DNA of 64,000 nt from Iodidimonas nitroreducens (GCA_000710935.1 BAYV01000002.1:17391-81390), one strand, 5' to 3'; positions 49,762-60,644 are shown, counted from the first letter of the stretch. Translations and numbers: made by a program. The notes: generated by a model not told the origin, from the sequence alone.

Positions 49762-52431
49762 ATGGATCGAGTTCAGCTGTCGCTTTTTAGGCGCTCCATG
49801 ATGCGGGGCAGCATCTTTGTGCTGCTCTGCGTGATGGCGTGTCTTTTATTGGGCATGCATCAAGTGCGCGCCCAAAACAAGAGCGTGGATGAACCGCTTG
49901 TGCGGCCAATTCCCAGCTATGGCGGGGATGAGATCGTTGATAGCAGGCCGGATCTGAAAAAAGTCATCGCCGAAGGCATGGCTTTGGTGAACCGAGAGCC
50001 GAAAAAAGCCTTGCAGATTGTGCAGGATGCCTTGGGTGAGCAGCCGCTTGATGCCTTGCCTGAGGGGGATGCGGTGCATTTTCTGGTCATTCAATCTTTG
50101 GCGCAAAGCCGGCTTGGGATGAATGAAGAGGCCTTAAAGGCGGCCCGCACGGCGCATGAAATTTTCATGGCATCCGATCTGGAGCGGCCATCGCCTTTGC
50201 AGGCGCAGCTTTTGATCGCCAGCGCCCGGGCCAGTGAATATCTGGGCGATATGGCCAGCGCTTTAAGCCAGTTTTATACCGCCTGGGCGGTTTTTCGCGA
50301 TCTTGAAGATAGCCTTGGCATGGCGAATGCCCATGCTTCAGGGGCGGGCATCTATCATGAAATCGGGCAGATCGATAATGCCCTTTCCAATTATCAGATG
50401 GCCCTGAGCCGCGCTGAAGAAGCCGATGATGATTTCATGCGCGCCCGGATCATGATCAATATGGCCTATGCCTATTTGGAAAATGGTGATCCCGAACGCG
50501 CCCTTGTGCTTTTGGATGATGTGAAGCCGATTGTCGTGCGTCTCGATAATCCGTTGATCGATGTCTATCATTTAGAAAATCTGGCGGAGGCGTCTTTTTA
50601 TCTTGGCGATATGGATCAGGCGCGGGCCTTTTTCGTCCAAAGCCGGGCGATGGCCGAAGATTTGGGCATCGGTAGTTTGCTGAGCAATATCGCGTTTTTC
50701 ATGGCACAGATCGAGCATCAGGCAGGCAATATCGATGCGGCTTTTGCCGAAGCGGAAAAAGGATTGGTGCAGGCGCAAAAGAATGATGAGCCCAGCCGGA
50801 TGCGCGATCTGCACGGGTTTTTGGCCGATTTATTCGAAGAAAAAGGACAATTTGAATCCGCCCTTTTCCATTTAAAGCAAAGCCGCAAATTCCATGATGA
50901 GATCAGAAGCACTGAAGTGGAACAGCTTGGCAAGGTTCTGGAAGCCCAGATGGATCTGGAGCGGAAGGAACAGCAGATTGCCCTGTTAAAGCGCGATCAG
51001 GAAATCAATGAACTGCAAGTGCAAAGAGAATCGATCTGGCGCAATATCGCTCTTTCCGGGGCGCTGATGCTGCTCACGATCATTCTGGGGCTGACCATTC
51101 TGCTCAGGGCGATGTCAAAATCGCGGAAGGAAGCCGAGGATCGCAGCCGGGGTCTTTTGGTGGTACAGGCGGAATTGGAACGTGCCAATCAAACCAAATC
51201 GAATATTCTGGCCATGACCAGCCATGAAGTGCGCACGCCCCTGAACGGCATTATGGGGATGGCGCAGGTTTTGCAAAGAACCGCGCAATCTCCTGAACAG
51301 ATCCGTCTGATCGAAACCATCATGACCTCATCGGAAATGCTGCTGGTCATTTTGAATGATATTCTGGATATGTCGAAAATCGAGGCGGGCAGGCTGGATA
51401 TGCGCGCCGATCCAGTTTTGGTGTCGGGCTTGATGGAAGGTGTCGAGGATTTATGGCGGCCCAAGGCTGAGGAAAAAGGGTTGGCATTGAAAGCCCAACT
51501 TGCCCCGTCTTTGCAAAGGGCGCTGATCGTGTGTGACGGGGGCCGGGTGCGACAGATTCTGTCGAATCTGCTCTCTAATGCCATCAAATTCTCCTCGACC
51601 GGAGCGATCTACCTGCGCGCCGAAACCGATGATGAGATTTTGGGCCGGTCGGCCATCGTTTTTTCGGTCAAAGACAATGGCATTGGGATTCCCGCAGGCC
51701 ATGGCAAGGATTTGTTCGAGCCTTTTACCCAATTGGAAAGCGGTGCCACGCGCAAATATGGTGGCACCGGCCTTGGCTTATCCATCTGCAAAAAGCTGGT
51801 GGATTTGATGGATGGGCAGATCGGCTATGAAAGCGAACCGGGTAAGGGCACACGCTTTTGGTTTGCCATTCCCCTCATTTCAGATGCCAATCAGCCCGAT
51901 GATGCTGCTGAAAGCGCGCCTCAACCGCGTGCCCAAGCGGGACCAACAGAATCTGCTCGCTCGCAACAGGCACCGGAAACGGGCTTGTTTGAAGGGGATG
52001 CAGGCGAAAGCGATAAAAAGCGGATTTTGATCGCGGAAGATAATCCCACCAATCAGATCGTGATCCGCGAAATGTTGCGTGGTCAGGGCTATGCCCTTGA
52101 TTTTGCAGAAAATGGTGCTATCGCTCTGGAAAAATTGAAGGCCATGCCCTTTGATCTGGTTTTGATGGATGTCAATATGCCGGTGATGAATGGGGTGGAG
52201 GCCGTTGCCGAAATTCGCCGTTTGGAAAAGCAGGCGGGCGCCCCCCCTTTGCCGGTGATCGCCATCACCGCTGATGCTTTTGAAGAAGATCGCGCGCGAT
52301 TGCTGGCCAATGGCATGGATGATTATATCTCAAAGCCCATTGATCGGCTCAGCATGCTGGATATGCTGCGGGCGATCTTTGCGGCCCATGGCGCGAAAGA
52401 AAAAGGCGAAGTTAAAACCGCCATCGGTTGA
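49762..52431 (+). CDS. Hybrid sensor histidine kinase with periplasmic TPR sensor
   Basis: An ~889-aa hybrid kinase. A signal or TM segment near the start (IFVLLCVMACLLLGMHQVRA) leads into about seven TPR-like repeats (about 60-410), for example ALSQFYTAWAVFRDLEDSLG and GNIDAAFAEAEKGLVQAQKN. A coiled coil and a TM helix (ALSGALMLLTIILGLTILL) follow. HisKA has His488 in LAMTSHEVRTPLNGIMGM, HATPase has NLLSNAIKFSS and GGTGLGLSICKKL, and the receiver has Asp803 in LVLMDVNMPVMNG. The start is uncertain: 49738, 49762 and 49798 are candidates. No partner regulator gene is adjacent. The signal sensed is unknown. Confidence 0.88.
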   Translation: MDRVQLSLFRRSMMRGSIFVLLCVMACLLLGMHQVRAQNKSVDEPLVRPIPSYGGDEIVDSRPDLKKVIAEGMALVNREPKKALQIVQDALGEQPLDALPEGDAVHFLVIQSLAQSRLGMNEEALKAARTAHEIFMASDLERPSPLQAQLLIASARASEYLGDMASALSQFYTAWAVFRDLEDSLGMANAHASGAGIYHEIGQIDNALSNYQMALSRAEEADDDFMRARIMINMAYAYLENGDPERALVLLDDVKPIVVRLDNPLIDVYHLENLAEASFYLGDMDQARAFFVQSRAMAEDLGIGSLLSNIAFFMAQIEHQAGNIDAAFAEAEKGLVQAQKNDEPSRMRDLHGFLADLFEEKGQFESALFHLKQSRKFHDEIRSTEVEQLGKVLEAQMDLERKEQQIALLKRDQEINELQVQRESIWRNIALSGALMLLTIILGLTILLRAMSKSRKEAEDRSRGLLVVQAELERANQTKSNILAMTSHEVRTPLNGIMGMAQVLQRTAQSPEQIRLIETIMTSSEMLLVILNDILDMSKIEAGRLDMRADPVLVSGLMEGVEDLWRPKAEEKGLALKAQLAPSLQRALIVCDGGRVRQILSNLLSNAIKFSSTGAIYLRAETDDEILGRSAIVFSVKDNGIGIPAGHGKDLFEPFTQLESGATRKYGGTGLGLSICKKLVDLMDGQIGYESEPGKGTRFWFAIPLISDANQPDDAAESAPQPRAQAGPTESARSQQAPETGLFEGDAGESDKKRILIAEDNPTNQIVIREMLRGQGYALDFAENGAIALEKLKAMPFDLVLMDVNMPVMNGVEAVAEIRRLEKQAGAPPLPVIAITADAFEEDRARLLANGMDDYISKPIDRLSMLDMLRAIFAAHGAKEKGEVKTAIG

Positions 52432-52608
52432 TCAGGCACCAAGGATGATCGCGCTAAAGCCTAATATTGGGGGGCAGGCGTGCCGCTTTTCAGGTATTTT
52501 TAAGCAACATAAAGCCCTGTTTGAAGCCCCTGACCAGGCCCGATTTGCGCCCAGCAGGGTTTATGGCGTACATAAGCCTATCTTCAAGTGCATCCGAGAG
52601 GGGATTTC

Positions 52609-54582
52609 GTGGCTTTCTGGAACTGGAAACTGTTTGAGTCGGTTAATAAACCGGTTTTTTTCATATCGGCTTTTCTGATTTTTTCTTCCGTTCTAGCGGC
52701 GGCTTTTTTCAGCCGTGATGCCGGTGCCCTTTTTGGGAGCCTGCAATCGGGTGTGGTGGCCCGTTTTGGCTGGCTTTATGTTTTATCGGTGGCGATTTTC
52801 CTCGTGTTCATCATCGGTCTGGCGATGAGCTCCTTTGGCGAGGTCCGCCTCGGGCCGGATGCTTCGCGCCCTGATTTTTCCTATCTCTCATGGATTGCCA
52901 TGCTGTTTTCGGCGGGCATGGGGATCGGGCTGATGTTTTTCGGGGTGGCCGAACCGATTTCCCATTATTTTGCCCCGCCCACCATCGAGGGGGGCACCGC
53001 CGATGCCGCGCGCGAGGCGATGAGCATCACCTTTTTCCATTGGGGGCTTCATGCCTGGGCGATCTATGCCGTGGTGGGCTTGTCCTTGGCTTATTTCGGC
53101 TATCGCAAAGGTCTGCCGCTGACGATCCGGTCGAGCCTTTACCCCCTTTTGGGTGAACGCATCTATGGGCCGATTGGTCATGCCGTTGATATCATGGCGG
53201 TGGTCAGCACGCTTTTTGGGGTTGCCACATCCTTGGGTGTGGGGGTGATGCAGGTCAATGCCGGGCTCAATCATTTATTTGGTCTGCCGGATAATGATCT
53301 GGTTCATATGCTGTTGATCATTTCGATTACCGCTGCCGCTACAATCTCGGTGGTGGCGGGCCTGGATGCCGGGATCAAGCGCCTGAGCGAAATCAATATG
53401 ATTTTGGCTGTGTGCCTTTTATTGTTTGTTCTTCTGGCTGGCCCAACCCTGTTTTTGCTCCAGGCCTTCGTGCAGAATCTGGGTGGGTATTTCAGCAGCT
53501 TTGTGAGCCGCACATTTTCGCTTTATGCTTATGAGCCCAATGATTGGATCAGCGACTGGACTTTATTTTATTGGGCCTGGTGGATTGCCTGGTCGCCCTT
53601 TGTGGGCATGTTCATCGCCCGCATTTCGCGCGGGCGCACCATCCGCGAATTTGTGGTCTCTGTGCTGCTGGTGCCCTCGGGCTTTACATTTTTATGGATG
53701 ACGGTTTTTGGCAATTCGGCCATTCTTTTCGATATGGAAGGGGTGGTATCGCTGGGGCAGATGGTCGTTGATGATATGCCTGTGGCTTTGTTCCAGTTTT
53801 TGGAAGCCTTGCCCCTTTCGGCTATTGCCTCATTTCTAGGCACGGGGCTTGCCATCACCTTTTTCATCACCTCATCGGATTCCGGGTCTTTGGTGATTGA
53901 TATCATCACCTCTGGCGGGGATCGTGAACCGCCGGTCTGGCAGCGGGTTTTCTGGGCTGTCACCGAGGGGGTGGTGGCGGCGATCCTGCTTTTGGCGGGC
54001 GGTCTTGCGGCTTTGCAGGCGGCATCTTTGATCAGCGCTTTGCCGTTTACTCTGGTCATTCTGGCCATTTGCTGGGGGCTTTATCAGGCACTGCGGGATG
54101 AGCGGGCGCGCAAGGTCAGCCATCGTGTGGCCTCATCTTTGCCGATGGAAAGCTTTGGCGTTTCATGGAAGCAGCGCCTGCGCAGCATCCTGCAATTTCC
54201 CAAGCGGGAACAGGCGGAAAAATTCCTTGCCGATATTGCCCGTCCGGCCTTGCTCGAAGTAATGCGAGAGCTTAAATCGCGGGGGATGGAAGCACGGGTG
54301 GAAGAACAGAAAAATATCGTCCGTCTGATCGCTACGAATGGGGCGGATGGCTCTTATCCTTTTGATTATGCCATATATCTGCGCAGCTATGAGGTGCCGG
54401 GCTTTGCGATGTCGGAATTGAAAGCAAAGCCGGATAAAGTGCATCGCTTTTATCGCGCCGAGGTGTATCAAAGCGAAGGGGGCGATCCCTATGATGTGAT
54501 CTCTTATTCGCAGGATCAATTGATCACGGATGTGATCACCCAATATGATCGTCATCGTTATTATCTGCATATGGTGAGCTGA
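52609..54582 (+). CDS. BCCT-family betaine/choline transporter
   Basis: A 657-aa secondary transporter with 12 TM helices. BCCT signatures are WIAMLFSAGMGIGLMFFGVA (glycine-rich), EPISHYF, FHWGLHAWAIYAVVG and WTLFYWAWWIAWSPFVGMFI (aromatic substrate box). A long C-terminal cytoplasmic tail (about 510-657) resembles BetT-type choline transporters. I chose GTG 52609, which has GAGGGG 5 bp upstream, over GTG 52588. It imports compatible solutes and fits a marine or saline habitat. The 177-bp upstream spacer holds no other gene. Confidence 0.93.
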   Translation: MAFWNWKLFESVNKPVFFISAFLIFSSVLAAAFFSRDAGALFGSLQSGVVARFGWLYVLSVAIFLVFIIGLAMSSFGEVRLGPDASRPDFSYLSWIAMLFSAGMGIGLMFFGVAEPISHYFAPPTIEGGTADAAREAMSITFFHWGLHAWAIYAVVGLSLAYFGYRKGLPLTIRSSLYPLLGERIYGPIGHAVDIMAVVSTLFGVATSLGVGVMQVNAGLNHLFGLPDNDLVHMLLIISITAAATISVVAGLDAGIKRLSEINMILAVCLLLFVLLAGPTLFLLQAFVQNLGGYFSSFVSRTFSLYAYEPNDWISDWTLFYWAWWIAWSPFVGMFIARISRGRTIREFVVSVLLVPSGFTFLWMTVFGNSAILFDMEGVVSLGQMVVDDMPVALFQFLEALPLSAIASFLGTGLAITFFITSSDSGSLVIDIITSGGDREPPVWQRVFWAVTEGVVAAILLLAGGLAALQAASLISALPFTLVILAICWGLYQALRDERARKVSHRVASSLPMESFGVSWKQRLRSILQFPKREQAEKFLADIARPALLEVMRELKSRGMEARVEEQKNIVRLIATNGADGSYPFDYAIYLRSYEVPGFAMSELKAKPDKVHRFYRAEVYQSEGGDPYDVISYSQDQLITDVITQYDRHRYYLHMVS

Positions 54583-54641
54583 CCTGCCCATGACATGAAT
54601 GGGCTGACGACGGCTTCAGGGACAAGATCAAAGGACGCTTT

Positions 54642-56015
54642 ATGACCACATCGGATTATGATTATGATCTTTTCGTTATCGGGGCCGGATCGGGCGGCGT
54701 GCGGGCCAGCCGCATGGCGGCGTCTTTTGGGGCGAAAGTGGCGATAGCCGAAGAATATCGGGTGGGGGGCACCTGTGTCATTCGCGGCTGTGTCCCCAAA
54801 AAGCTGATGACCTATGCCGCCCATTATCATGAAGATTTTGAAGATGCCATAGGCTATGGCTGGGATCAGGTCACCCCGGGCTTTGATTGGCAGCGCTTTA
54901 TCGCCGCCAAGGATGCGGAAATCGACCGGCTTAATGGGGCCTATAAAAACACCCTGCGCAGCCATAATGTTGAAATTTTCCAAAGCCGCGCGGTGCTCGA
55001 AGATGCCCATCATATCCGCATGGGGGATCGCGTGGTCAGCGCCGATACCATTTTGATCGCCACCGGTGGCGCGGTGAACCTGCCTCGCACCCCGGGGGTG
55101 GAGCTTGCCATCACCTCGAACGAGGCTTTCCATCTCAAAACCCTGCCGAAAAAGATCGTGATCGTTGGCGGCGGCTATATCGCGGTTGAATTTGCCGGGA
55201 TTTTCAATGGTCTTGGCTCTGATGTCACCCTGATCTATCGGCGTGAGCGTATTTTGCGCGGTTTTGACGAGGACATCCGCAAAAGGCTGCAACAGGCCCT
55301 GATTGATAAAGGGATCAATATTCTGTGCCAAACCGATGTGGCCGCGATCAGAAAAGCCGATCCCAAAACCAGTGAATCCCGCCTTTTATTGAGCCTTGAT
55401 AATGGCGATGAACTGGAAAGCGATGAACTGATGTATGCCATTGGCCGCCGCCCCAATACCGAAGGGCTGGGCCTTGATCGGGCAGGGGTGCAGCTTGATA
55501 CCAATGGCGCAGTGCGGGTGGATGATTATTCCCGCACCAATATCGACACTATCTGGGCGGTGGGGGATGTGACCGATCGGATCGCCCTGACGCCGGTGGC
55601 GATCAAGGAAGGCCATGCCTTTGCCCTGACACGCTTTAACAAAACGCCTACAGCGCCCGATCATCATAATGTGGCTTCGGCGGTGTTTTCCCATCCCCCC
55701 ATCGGCTCGGTGGGGATGACCGAAGATCAGGCCCTTGATAAGCTGGGGGATGTGGATGTTTATGAATCCGATTTCCGGCCCATGAAACATACATTGGCCA
55801 ATCGAGCCGACAGAGCCTATGCCAAGGTTATCGTTGATTGCAAAACCGATCATGTGGTGGGCATTCATATGATCGGCCCGGATGCGCCTGAAATCATTCA
55901 AGGATTTGCGGTGGCCATGAAATTGGGGCTGACCAAATCCGCGCTCGATCAAACCGTGGCCATTCATCCCACAAGCGCGGAAGAACTGGTGCTGATGCGC
56001 AATCGGCGCGGCTGA
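54642..56015 (+). CDS. gor: Glutathione-disulfide reductase
   Basis: A 457-aa FAD-dependent disulfide reductase. The FAD loop is FVIGAGSGGVRASRMA, the redox-active disulfide is in GGTCVIRGCVPKKLM, the NAD(P)H site is IVIVGGGYIAVEFAGIF, and the C-terminal His/Glu pair is in VAIHPTSAEELV. It keeps glutathione reduced with NADPH. It stands alone between the BCCT gene and the DAHP synthase gene. Confidence 0.95.
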   Translation: MTTSDYDYDLFVIGAGSGGVRASRMAASFGAKVAIAEEYRVGGTCVIRGCVPKKLMTYAAHYHEDFEDAIGYGWDQVTPGFDWQRFIAAKDAEIDRLNGAYKNTLRSHNVEIFQSRAVLEDAHHIRMGDRVVSADTILIATGGAVNLPRTPGVELAITSNEAFHLKTLPKKIVIVGGGYIAVEFAGIFNGLGSDVTLIYRRERILRGFDEDIRKRLQQALIDKGINILCQTDVAAIRKADPKTSESRLLLSLDNGDELESDELMYAIGRRPNTEGLGLDRAGVQLDTNGAVRVDDYSRTNIDTIWAVGDVTDRIALTPVAIKEGHAFALTRFNKTPTAPDHHNVASAVFSHPPIGSVGMTEDQALDKLGDVDVYESDFRPMKHTLANRADRAYAKVIVDCKTDHVVGIHMIGPDAPEIIQGFAVAMKLGLTKSALDQTVAIHPTSAEELVLMRNRRG

Positions 56016-56146
56016 TCGCCCCTTTTGGAGCAGAAAGCTTCTGATCGGCGTGCAGTTTGGGTGGACCCACCGGATTTAAATGATTATGGTGCGGCCCCGC
56101 CGAAATCATAGAATGATATGTCAGTTTTTGTTGGAGTTTTTGAAAG

Positions 56147-57535
56147 ATGAATGCGCGTTGGACCCCCGATAGCTGGAGAGCCTATCCGGCCGCGCAACAG
56201 CCCACTTATCCCGATCAGGATAAGCTTCTGGCCGTTGAAGATAGCCTTTCGCGTGTGCCGCCGCTGGTTTTCGGAGGCGAGGTTCAGGCTTTAAAGCAGC
56301 AATTGGGCCGGGTGGCCGAAGGTCAGGCTTTTTTGTTGCAGGGTGGCGATTGCGCGGAAAGCTTTGCGGAATTTCATCCCCATACCATTCGCGATACCTT
56401 TCGCGTGTTATTGCAGATGGCGGTGGTGCTGACCTTTGCCGCCGCCTGCCCGGTGGTGAAGGTGGGCCGCATGGCTGGCCAGTTTGGCAAACCCCGGTCC
56501 AGCGATACGGAAAAGCAGGGTGATGAGGAACTGCCCAGCTATCGGGGGGATAATGTCAATGGCATCAGTTTTGATCCCCAATCCCGGCAGCCCGATCCCG
56601 AACGGCTGATCAAGGCTTATAATCAATCGGCGGCAACCCTTAATCTGCTGCGGGCCTATGCCAATGGCGGCTATGCCGATCTGCATAAGGTGCATCGCTG
56701 GAATCTGGATTTCGTGGCCAATTCACCGGCTGCAGCGCGGTTTCAGGATCTGGCGGATCGCATTGGCCAATCCCTTGATTTCATGCGCGCCTGCGGGGTG
56801 GGCGAAGGCACGGCCCATGAATTGCGGGGCACGGAATTTTTTACCAGCCATGAATGCCTGCTTTTGGGCTTTGAGCAGGCTCTCACCCGTCCCGAAGAAG
56901 GGGGCGGGCCGTGGATCGATAGCTCGGCCCATATGCTGTGGTGCGGGGATCGCACCCGCGATCTTGAAGGGGCGCATCTGGAATTTCTGCGCGGCATCGA
57001 TAATCCCATCGCGGTGAAGGTTGGCCCCAGCATGCAGCCGCTTGAACTTTTGAAGCTGATCGAGCTTCTCAATCCCATGGATGAGCCGGGGCGGTTGACC
57101 CTGATCTGCCGCTTTGGGGCCGATAAGATCGAAAAGCATCTGCCGGCTTTGGTGCGGGCGGTGAAGCGCGATGGCCGCCATGTGGTGTGGAGCTGTGATC
57201 CCATGCATGGCAATACGGTGAAAAGCTCGGTGGGCCTTAAAACCCGTGCTTTTGATCAGTTGATGCTGGAAGTGCGGCGCTTTTTTGCCATTCACCGGGC
57301 CGAAGGCACCTATGCCGGGGGCATCCATCTGGAACTGACCGGGCAGAATGTGACCGAATGCACCGGCGGGGCCATGGCCATCACCGAAGATAAGCTGAAA
57401 TCGCGCTATCATACCCATTGCGATCCCCGGCTCAATGCCGATCAAAGCCTTGAAATGGCATTCGAGATCGCGGCCCTTTTGAAAGACGAGCGCAAAGCCC
57501 TTTTAGCAAGCGATCAGATTGCCAAAAGCGCTTAA
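56147..57535 (+). CDS. Class II 3-deoxy-7-phosphoheptulonate synthase
   Basis: A 462-aa DAHP synthase of the plant/actinobacterial-like class II. Landmarks are [19 protein letters not shown] at the start, [17 protein letters not shown] (metal-binding Cys), [16 protein letters not shown]-like [19 protein letters not shown], and [15 protein letters not shown]. It makes the first shikimate pathway intermediate from PEP and erythrose 4-phosphate. GGAG precedes the ATG. No leader peptide or riboswitch is evident in the 131-bp upstream spacer. Confidence 0.95.
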   Translation: MNARWTPDSWRAYPAAQQPTYPDQDKLLAVEDSLSRVPPLVFGGEVQALKQQLGRVAEGQAFLLQGGDCAESFAEFHPHTIRDTFRVLLQMAVVLTFAAACPVVKVGRMAGQFGKPRSSDTEKQGDEELPSYRGDNVNGISFDPQSRQPDPERLIKAYNQSAATLNLLRAYANGGYADLHKVHRWNLDFVANSPAAARFQDLADRIGQSLDFMRACGVGEGTAHELRGTEFFTSHECLLLGFEQALTRPEEGGGPWIDSSAHMLWCGDRTRDLEGAHLEFLRGIDNPIAVKVGPSMQPLELLKLIELLNPMDEPGRLTLICRFGADKIEKHLPALVRAVKRDGRHVVWSCDPMHGNTVKSSVGLKTRAFDQLMLEVRRFFAIHRAEGTYAGGIHLELTGQNVTECTGGAMAITEDKLKSRYHTHCDPRLNADQSLEMAFEIAALLKDERKALLASDQIAKSA

Positions 57536-57621
57536 AGATGTGGCCGGATGATTGACGAGATCATCGGTCGTTGGTGATCAGATCACTTGTGGCTTTTGCA
57601 GGGGAAGGCTAAAAGGCGGCC

Positions 57622-59307
57622 ATGACCGCTGTTTCATTTAAAATCGCATTGGTGCAGGGCAATCCCACCGTGGGGGATATGGCCGGGAATGTGGACCTGA
57701 TCCGCGAAGCCCGGGCCCGTGCCGCACGGATGGGTGCCGATCTGGTGCTGACATCTGAATTGAGCCTTGTGGGCTATCCCACCGAGGATTTGATCTTAAA
57801 GCCTTTTTTCCAGCGCATGGCGATGCAGGCGGCCGAAGAACTGGCGAAGGATACCGCTGATGGTGGCCCGGCGCTGATCGTTGGCGCGCCCTGGATTGAT
57901 GCGGATGGCGGGCTTTATAATGCCGCCCTCGTCATGGATGGGGGCAGCATTACGGATCGGGTTTATAAAAGCTGCTTGCCCAATTATGGTGTTTTCGATG
58001 AAAAGCGCCTGTTCACCCCGGCCCGCGCTGTGGCCCCGGTGATGGTGCGCGGGCATTGCTTGGGTGTGATGATCTGCGAAGATATGTGGTTTGCCGATAC
58101 CGCCCGCAGCCTTGCCGATCAGGGGGCGGAAATTCTGCTGGTGCCCACCGCATCGCCCTTTGAATCCAATAAGCTGCCTGAACGTCTCAGCGTCGCCCGC
58201 GAACGGGTGTTTGAAACCGGATTGCCCCTGGTTTTCGCCAATCAGATGGGTGGGCAGGATGAGATTATTTTCGATGGCTCGTCTTTTGTGCTCAATCCCC
58301 GTGCCGGTGAAGATGCCGAGATCATGGTGCAGCTTGCCGGGTTTCAAACGGAGGAAGAGCAGCTTGTTTTCGAAGGCAGCGAAGGCACAATGAGAGCCCA
58401 AAAGGGCGTGGTGAAACCGGCCTTCAGTGATCTCGAAGCCATCTGGCAGGCCATGGTTTTGGGCTTGCGCGATTATATCGCAAAAAACGGCTTTCCCGGT
58501 GTTTTGATCGGGCTTTCGGGGGGGATCGATTCCGCCCTCACCGCCGCTATTGCCGTTGATGCTCTTGGCCCGGATCGGGTGCGTACGGTGATGATGCCTT
58601 CGCGATTTACCAGCGCGGAAAGCCTCGATGATGCCGCAGCCTGCGCCAAAATGCTGGGGGTGCGACTTGATGAGGTGTCGATTGTGCCGGGGGTTTTGGC
58701 CTTTGATCAGATGATGGCCGATCTTTTTGCAGGGCGTGCGGTTGATAACACCGAAGAAAATATCCAATCCCGGCTGCGGGGCATGATCCTGATGGCCCTG
58801 TCGAACAAATTTGGCGATCTGGTGCTGACCACGGGCAATAAATCGGAAGTCAGCGTTGGTTATGCCACGCTTTATGGCGATATGTGCGGCGGCTATTCGG
58901 TTTTGAAGGATATTTATAAAACCACGGTTTTTGCCCTGTCACGCTGGCGGAATGCGCATTATCCGCTCAATTCTTTGGGCCCGGATGGCGCGGTGATGCC
59001 GGATCGGGTGATCAGCAAACCCCCGACTGCGGAATTGCGCGCCGATCAAAAGGATGAAGACAGCCTGCCGCCTTATGATGTGCTCGATGATATTCTGCTG
59101 TGCCTTGTTGAAGGGTCGATGCCGGTGTCTGAAATCGTGGCCCGTGGCCATGATCCACAGACGGTGGCGCGGATCGAACAATTGCTTTATATCGCAGAAT
59201 ATAAGCGTCGACAGGCGGCGCCGGGGGTAAAGATTTCCCGGAAAAGCTTTGGCCGTGATCGGCGCTTTCCCATCACCAACGGATTCAGATCGGCACGCAT
59301 CAAATGA
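57622..59307 (+). CDS. nadE: Glutamine-hydrolysing NAD+ synthase
   Basis: A 561-aa two-domain enzyme. The N-terminal nitrilase-like glutaminase has Glu in LTSELSLVGYPTEDL, Lys in VYKSCLPNYGVFDEKRLF, and Cys in GVMICEDMWF. The C-terminal synthetase has the PP-loop VLIGLSGGIDSALTAAIAVD and LTTGNKSEVSVGYATLYGD. It amidates deamido-NAD. It overlaps gltX as ATGA and heads a nadE-gltX-cysS-trmJ operon. Confidence 0.96.
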   Translation: MTAVSFKIALVQGNPTVGDMAGNVDLIREARARAARMGADLVLTSELSLVGYPTEDLILKPFFQRMAMQAAEELAKDTADGGPALIVGAPWIDADGGLYNAALVMDGGSITDRVYKSCLPNYGVFDEKRLFTPARAVAPVMVRGHCLGVMICEDMWFADTARSLADQGAEILLVPTASPFESNKLPERLSVARERVFETGLPLVFANQMGGQDEIIFDGSSFVLNPRAGEDAEIMVQLAGFQTEEEQLVFEGSEGTMRAQKGVVKPAFSDLEAIWQAMVLGLRDYIAKNGFPGVLIGLSGGIDSALTAAIAVDALGPDRVRTVMMPSRFTSAESLDDAAACAKMLGVRLDEVSIVPGVLAFDQMMADLFAGRAVDNTEENIQSRLRGMILMALSNKFGDLVLTTGNKSEVSVGYATLYGDMCGGYSVLKDIYKTTVFALSRWRNAHYPLNSLGPDGAVMPDRVISKPPTAELRADQKDEDSLPPYDVLDDILLCLVEGSMPVSEIVARGHDPQTVARIEQLLYIAEYKRRQAAPGVKISRKSFGRDRRFPITNGFRSARIK

Positions 59308-60644
59308 CTGTGAATGTACGTTTTGCCCCTTCGCCCACCGGGCTTTTGCATGTTGGCAATGTGCGGGCGGCTTTGCTCAACTGGCTGTTTGCGCGCCAGC
59401 AAAATGGCCATTTTCTGCTTCGTTTCGATGATACCGATGCCGAGCGATCCCAGCAGATTTATATCGATGCCATTCGCGAGGATTTGCGCTGGCTTGGGTT
59501 GAATTGGGACCATGAAGCCCGCCAATCCGAACGATTGAGCCAATATCAGGCGGCCGCAGATAAGCTGCGGGAAATGGGGCGGCTTTATCCCTGCTATGAA
59601 ACGCCCGAGGAATTGGGGCTGAAGCGCAGGCTTCAATTGGGCCGGGGCCTGCCGCCGGTTTATGATCGGGCGGCGCTTTTGCTGGGCGATGCGGATCGCG
59701 CCCGTTTTGAGGCCGAGGGCAAAAAGCCCCATTGGCGCTTCAAGCTGGATACCACAAAACGCGTGGAATGGCATGATCTTATTCGCGGGCCGCAATCCAT
59801 TGATCCCGCCAGCCTGTCTGATCCGGTGTTGATCCGCGCTGATGGCAGCTTTTTATATATGCTGCCCTCAACGGTGGATGATATTGATTTTGCCATCAGC
59901 CATGTGGTGCGGGGTGAAGATCATGTCACCAATTCCGGTGAGCAGATCCAGATTTTTGAAGCTTTGGGAAAAAAGCCGCCCCTTTTTGCGCATTATCCCC
60001 TGCTGAAAGCCAAGGGCGGCGGCAAATTTTCCAAGCGCGCGGGTAGCGGCTCGATCCGGGCCCTGCGCGATGAAATGGGGCTGGAAGCCGATGCCATCAA
60101 CAGCTTCATCGCCCGCCTTGGGTCTGCCGATTCCATCGAGCCTTTCATCGGTCTTGAGCCTTTGATTGCAGCCTTTGATTTCAGCCGTTTTTCCCGGTCC
60201 TCGGCGATTTTCGATGAGGATGAACTGGATCAGATCAATGCCCGGATTTTGCATCAATTGCCATTTGATCGGGTAGCCATGCGGCCCGAATTGGATGGTT
60301 TGGGCGAAGATTTCTGGCAGGCCGTACGCAACAATCTGGTGCATTGGAAAGATATCCGGCAATGGGTGCGTGTGGTGCGCGGCCCCTTATCCCCCTTGAT
60401 CGACGCCGAGGATCGCAGCTTTCTGGCCGAAGCGGCGGAGCTTTTGCCTCCCGCCCTTGATGATGAAAGCTGGAAAAGCTGGACTACTGCCTTGAAAAAC
60501 AGCACAGGCCGCAAGGGCAAGGCTTTGTTCCTGCCTCTGCGCCTTGCCCTCACGGCGAAGGATCATGGCCCTGAAATGGCCGCCCTTCTGCCGATGATCG
60601 GGGCTGTGTCTGCCCAAAAACGATTGCGGGGGGAGGGTGCGTGA
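59304..60644 (+). CDS. gltX: Glutamate--tRNA ligase
   Basis: A 446-aa class I aminoacyl-tRNA synthetase. The HIGH-like motif is HVGN in RFAPSPTGLLHVGNVRAAL and the KMSKS-like motif is KFSKRAGS. VVRGEDHVTNSGEQI is the conserved GluRS loop. Many alphaproteobacteria carry two gltX copies; whether this one is discriminating cannot be told here. It is coupled to nadE upstream and to cysS downstream by 4-bp overlaps. Confidence 0.95.
   Translation: MTVNVRFAPSPTGLLHVGNVRAALLNWLFARQQNGHFLLRFDDTDAERSQQIYIDAIREDLRWLGLNWDHEARQSERLSQYQAAADKLREMGRLYPCYETPEELGLKRRLQLGRGLPPVYDRAALLLGDADRARFEAEGKKPHWRFKLDTTKRVEWHDLIRGPQSIDPASLSDPVLIRADGSFLYMLPSTVDDIDFAISHVVRGEDHVTNSGEQIQIFEALGKKPPLFAHYPLLKAKGGGKFSKRAGSGSIRALRDEMGLEADAINSFIARLGSADSIEPFIGLEPLIAAFDFSRFSRSSAIFDEDELDQINARILHQLPFDRVAMRPELDGLGEDFWQAVRNNLVHWKDIRQWVRVVRGPLSPLIDAEDRSFLAEAAELLPPALDDESWKSWTTALKNSTGRKGKALFLPLRLALTAKDHGPEMAALLPMIGAVSAQKRLRGEGA

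Noticed and set aside
57796..58767. 323-aa open frame on the minus strand
   Set aside because: It is antisense to nadE, with no recognisable motifs.
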